A stretch of DNA of 64,000 bases from Verrucomicrobiota bacterium (lineage in GTDB: Bacteria > Verrucomicrobiota > Verrucomicrobiia > Opitutales > Opitutaceae). Positions 63,263 to 64,000 of this stretch are shown one piece after another (the stretch's first letter is position 1; every line of letters begins with the position of its first letter). A model generated the notes under the pieces. It did no database searches, had not been told where the DNA came from, and saw only the letters and a program-made list of their open reading frames with translations. The position numbers were made by a program, and so were the translations under genes. The stretch lies in the NCBI GenBank assembly GCA_014584295.1, contig JACTNC010000050.1, positions 62,001 through 126,000 of the forward strand, given 5' to 3'.

Positions 63263-64000
63263 ATGTCTTCCTCGCCATATCCGAAACTGATCGAGAAACT
63301 CAAACGCAGCCATCTGTTGGGGACGGTCTCTGGTCTGCTTGGCTGGGATGAACAGGTCAATCTCCCGACCGACAGCTCGGACCAGCGTGCAGAGCAAATG
63401 GCTCTGCTGGCTGAACTCGGGCATTCGGCCGCTGCAGACCCCGAAATCGGAGCCCTGCTTCAGGAGCTCGAAAGCAGCCGGGCCGTGCTTGACGGGGATC
63501 AGCAAACGGTCGTCCGTCATGCGAGACGTGACTACGATCGCGTTACGCGACTTCCCGCAACCTTTGTTTCGGAGCGCGCACGTCTGAACAGCAATGCCTA
63601 CCACGCCTGGGCGCGGGCTCGAGCCGAGAATGATTTCCCAGCGTTTGCGCCATTTCTGGAAAAGCACCTCGAGATGGCACGTCGTGAGGCAGAGTACCTG
63701 GGGTGGGGCGACCGACCGTACGACTACGCCCTGGACAAACATGATCCGGGGACGACCTGCGATGTCATTACCACGCTGTTTTCAGAATTGAAGGCAGGAT
63801 TGATTCCCCTGGTCGCGGAGATTCTGTCGTCCCCCCACAAGTCTCCAAGCGGTCTCTTTCGCGGGTTTCCGATCGAGGAGCAAAGACGCTTTCTTCGGGA
63901 GGTCACCGAACGCCTGGGCTTCAACTACCGCCGCGGGCGTTTGGACGTATCGCTTCATCCCTTCTGCGAAGGGGCCGGGGCCGATGTTCGAATGACAACG
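63263..64000 (+). CDS. M32 metallocarboxypeptidase (carboxypeptidase Taq), 5' part
   Basis: A frame from ATG 63263 that stays open to the window edge, giving 246 residues, half of the usual ~500. The N-terminus KLIEKLKRSHLLGTVSGLLGWDEQVNLPTDSSDQRAEQMALL is typical of the M32 family (LLGWDQEVxMP). FPAFAPFLEKHLEMARREAEYLG and the end RLDVSLHPFCEGAGADVRMTT are also conserved. The zinc-binding HEXXH motif lies beyond the window. A broad-specificity cytoplasmic carboxypeptidase is expected. Partial only because the window ends. Confidence 0.93.
   Translation, partial: MSSSPYPKLIEKLKRSHLLGTVSGLLGWDEQVNLPTDSSDQRAEQMALLAELGHSAAADPEIGALLQELESSRAVLDGDQQTVVRHARRDYDRVTRLPATFVSERARLNSNAYHAWARARAENDFPAFAPFLEKHLEMARREAEYLGWGDRPYDYALDKHDPGTTCDVITTLFSELKAGLIPLVAEILSSPHKSPSGLFRGFPIEEQRRFLREVTERLGFNYRRGRLDVSLHPFCEGAGADVRMTT

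Overview
The window is about 60% GC, densely packed and chromosomal. It carries no rRNA, tRNA, CRISPR array, insertion sequence or phage block that I could recognise. The gene mix (PF16798/DUF5069, VF530, a formylglycine-type sulfatase, LacI and DeoR regulators, a double-length UvrA, a GldA/F/G-like ABC system) suggests a Verrucomicrobiota genome, most likely Opitutaceae-like. This is inference from gene content, not a phylogeny. Recognisable Shine-Dalgarno sequences are scarce, and several genes seem to use GTG or TTG starts.

Layout. 1-735: lower-GC stretch with at most one doubtful small gene. 736-7303: ffh, a DAHP synthase, mutS and a glutamate dehydrogenase. 7497-17154: a coiled-coil membrane protein, the 1947-residue UvrA, a DeoR regulator, a glycosyltransferase and a small holin-IV-family membrane protein. 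17201-20226: dihydrolipoyl dehydrogenase and a secreted sulfatase, with a strong stem-loop between them. 20356-26213: an SOS mutagenesis cassette lexA-imuA-imuB-dnaE2, preceded by a perfect inverted repeat that is probably the LexA operator. 26298-37261: a YdbH/AsmA-like protein, a serine beta-lactamase-fold hydrolase, VF530, DUF3300, TrmO, DUF5069 (with a good intrinsic terminator), PurL and two small proteins.

37289-46353 is the most interesting part. It is a tightly packed minus-strand operon encoding, in transcription order: a secreted PIG-L deacetylase with a C-terminal extension, a 48-residue membrane protein, a sodium:solute symporter, a compact BshC-like protein, BshB1, BshA, a PIG-V-like membrane glycosyltransferase and a dienelactone hydrolase-fold enzyme. 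BshA and BshB1 are clear bacillithiol-pathway enzymes. The BshC-like protein keeps the GQQ and DHD motifs but is about half the usual length. Together they suggest biosynthesis, and perhaps recycling or uptake, of a bacillithiol-like thiol or glycoside. A LacI regulator lies upstream.

47836-64000: a 1310-residue hybrid sensor kinase; a five-gene minus-strand block (ABC ATPase, ABC permease, GldG-like, DUF4340, AsmA-like) that looks like a cell-envelope complex; nadC-birA; a small conserved hypothetical; and the first 246 codons of an M32 carboxypeptidase cut by the window edge. DNA repair is over-represented in the first 26 kb (mutS, uvrA, lexA, imuA, imuB, dnaE2).
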